Assembly: GCA_013205275.1 (NCBI GenBank)
Contig: JABMNG010000178.1
Span: 1-14,617, forward strand
DNA from: Methylophilales bacterium
GTDB taxonomy: Bacteria; Pseudomonadota; Gammaproteobacteria; Burkholderiales; Methylophilaceae
Direction: 5' to 3'
Length of the DNA: 14,617 nt
How positions within the stretch are numbered: position 1 is the first letter of the stretch; each line of letters starts with the position of its first letter. The notes under the pieces were generated by a model, which searched no databases, was not told the origin of the DNA, and worked only from the letters and a program-made list of their open reading frames with translations. Below, one piece after another: positions 13,952 to 14,617 of this stretch. The translations under genes and the position numbers were made by a program.

Positions 13952-14617
13952 TTATTTCTTAGGGGAAAAGCTAAATGCATCGGCATAAAACTCATTTTCC
14001 GGAAGAGATTTTTTTTGAGTAAACTCTTGATAAGCTGTCTCCACCAAAATCGGTGCGCCACAACAATAAACCTGTACGTTACTTAAGGTTTCAAAGTCTT
14101 CCATCACAGCCACATGAACTAAGCCACGCCTGATAGCTTTATCATCTTCCTCACTCGGATCCGAAAAAACTGGGATATATTTTATGTTGGAGTGGGTGTT
14201 TTCCCATAACATACAAACATCGTTCATGTATAAATCACCTTGGGCCCTTACGCCCTGATATAAATAAATAGGTCGAGAATTTTTGGCGTGAATCATGCCC
14301 TCAATCACCGATTTAATAGGAGCAAATCCCGTGCCCCCCGAAACAAAAACAATGGGCTTATCACTCTCGCGTAAGTAGAATTGTCCGAGAGGGGCCTCAA
14401 TACGGTGGATAGTTTTTTCTTGCATTTCATTAAAGACGTGATGGGTAAATTTTCCGCCTTCAATTAATCTAAGGTGTAATTCAATAAGGGGCTCATGTGG
14501 TGCACTTGCAATTGAGAATGCTCGACGACTCCCGTCCTGCATTAGAAACTCCAAGTATTGCCCGGCCCGAAAATCTATAGCTTCGTTGCCTGGGAGTTTA
14601 AGCACCATTTTCATTAC
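13952..14617 (-). CDS. NAD(P)H-dependent flavin/iron-sulfur reductase, CDP-6-deoxy-delta-3,4-glucoseen reductase-like (N-terminus outside window)
   Basis: C-terminal part of a ferredoxin-NADP reductase-fold flavoprotein. The visible 222 codons hold the FAD domain, with FRAGQYLEFLM and the flavin-binding RAFSIASAPHE (positions 31-41 counted from the Met at 14614), and the NAD(P) domain with FVSGGTGFAPIKSVIEG (90-106), LYQGVRAQGDLY (118-129), CCGAPILVE (184-192) and a C-terminal ENEFYADAFSF. The reading frame stays open to the window edge (codon 14617-14615 is GTA), so the Met at 14614 is internal. Relatives annotated as CDP-6-deoxy-delta-3,4-glucoseen reductase carry an N-terminal plant-type 2Fe-2S domain of about 90 residues and total about 340; that part would lie outside. 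The annotated sugar role rarely applies to such genes, so the electron acceptor is unknown. It converges on hemD. Confidence 0.85.
   Translation of the reverse strand, partial: VMKMVLKLPGNEAIDFRAGQYLEFLMQDGSRRAFSIASAPHEPLIELHLRLIEGGKFTHHVFNEMQEKTIHRIEAPLGQFYLRESDKPIVFVSGGTGFAPIKSVIEGMIHAKNSRPIYLYQGVRAQGDLYMNDVCMLWENTHSNIKYIPVFSDPSEEDDKAIRRGLVHVAVMEDFETLSNVQVYCCGAPILVETAYQEFTQKKSLPENEFYADAFSFSPKK

Noticed and set aside
13952..14614. Complete short flavin reductase starting at the Met at 14614
   Set aside because: The frame is open to the edge with no upstream stop, and the visible part starts in the middle of the FAD domain, so it is a truncated longer gene.
1..14617. Mobile element, prophage, defence system, CRISPR array or tRNA
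   Set aside because: Nearly every base is accounted for by core housekeeping genes of uniform style; no repeats, integrase, transposase or cloverleaf were found.

Overview
The window reads as an ordinary, very compact stretch of core chromosome from an AT-rich, streamlined betaproteobacterium. Protein sequences and gene order point to the Methylophilales, for example the OM43 / Ca. Methylopumilus type. That placement is my inference from protein style, low GC judged by eye, and tiny spacers; no database search was possible. I see no mobile element, CRISPR array, tRNA or rRNA, and no gene-free stretch longer than about 130 bp.

Layout. (1) Positions 1-7459, minus strand, form one tightly packed co-directional run in transcription order yicC, gmk, rpoZ, spoT/rel, ridA, recG, ubiC, ubiA; ubiA is cut by the left edge. 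Spacers run from overlaps of 1-4 bp to 28 bp. (2) A 129-bp divergent promoter region (7460-7588) separates this from (3) a plus-strand run, 7589-10709: rph, rdgB, a 74-residue protein of unknown function, hemW, and a small DUF442/TIGR01244-type phosphatase-like protein. (4) argH (10710-12092, minus) converges on that run with zero spacer. (5) A 97-bp divergent promoter region (12093-12189) leads to (6) hemC-hemD (plus, 4-bp overlap). (7) An 80-bp spacer holding a small hairpin separates hemD from a convergent flavin/NAD(P)H reductase gene, cut by the right edge, of the CDP-6-deoxy-delta-3,4-glucoseen reductase-like family.

How the genes work together. The left run joins guanine nucleotide supply (Gmk), the RNA polymerase omega subunit (part of a ppGpp-binding site in E. 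coli), the ppGpp synthetase/hydrolase, RNA turnover (YicC), imine/enamine detoxification (RidA), fork rescue (RecG) and the first two steps of ubiquinone synthesis (UbiC, UbiA). It closely resembles the E. coli gmk-rpoZ-spoT-trmH-recG order with yicC/rph divergent, but here ridA sits where trmH does. The second run combines tRNA 3' trimming (Rph), nucleotide-pool cleaning (RdgB) and haem handling (HemW). HemC and HemD make uroporphyrinogen III.

I found no clear new biological system. The items most worth a second look are the small uncharacterised protein between rdgB and hemW, a hemC transcript that may be leaderless, the DUF442 protein coupled to hemW, and the clustering of ppGpp-linked genes.
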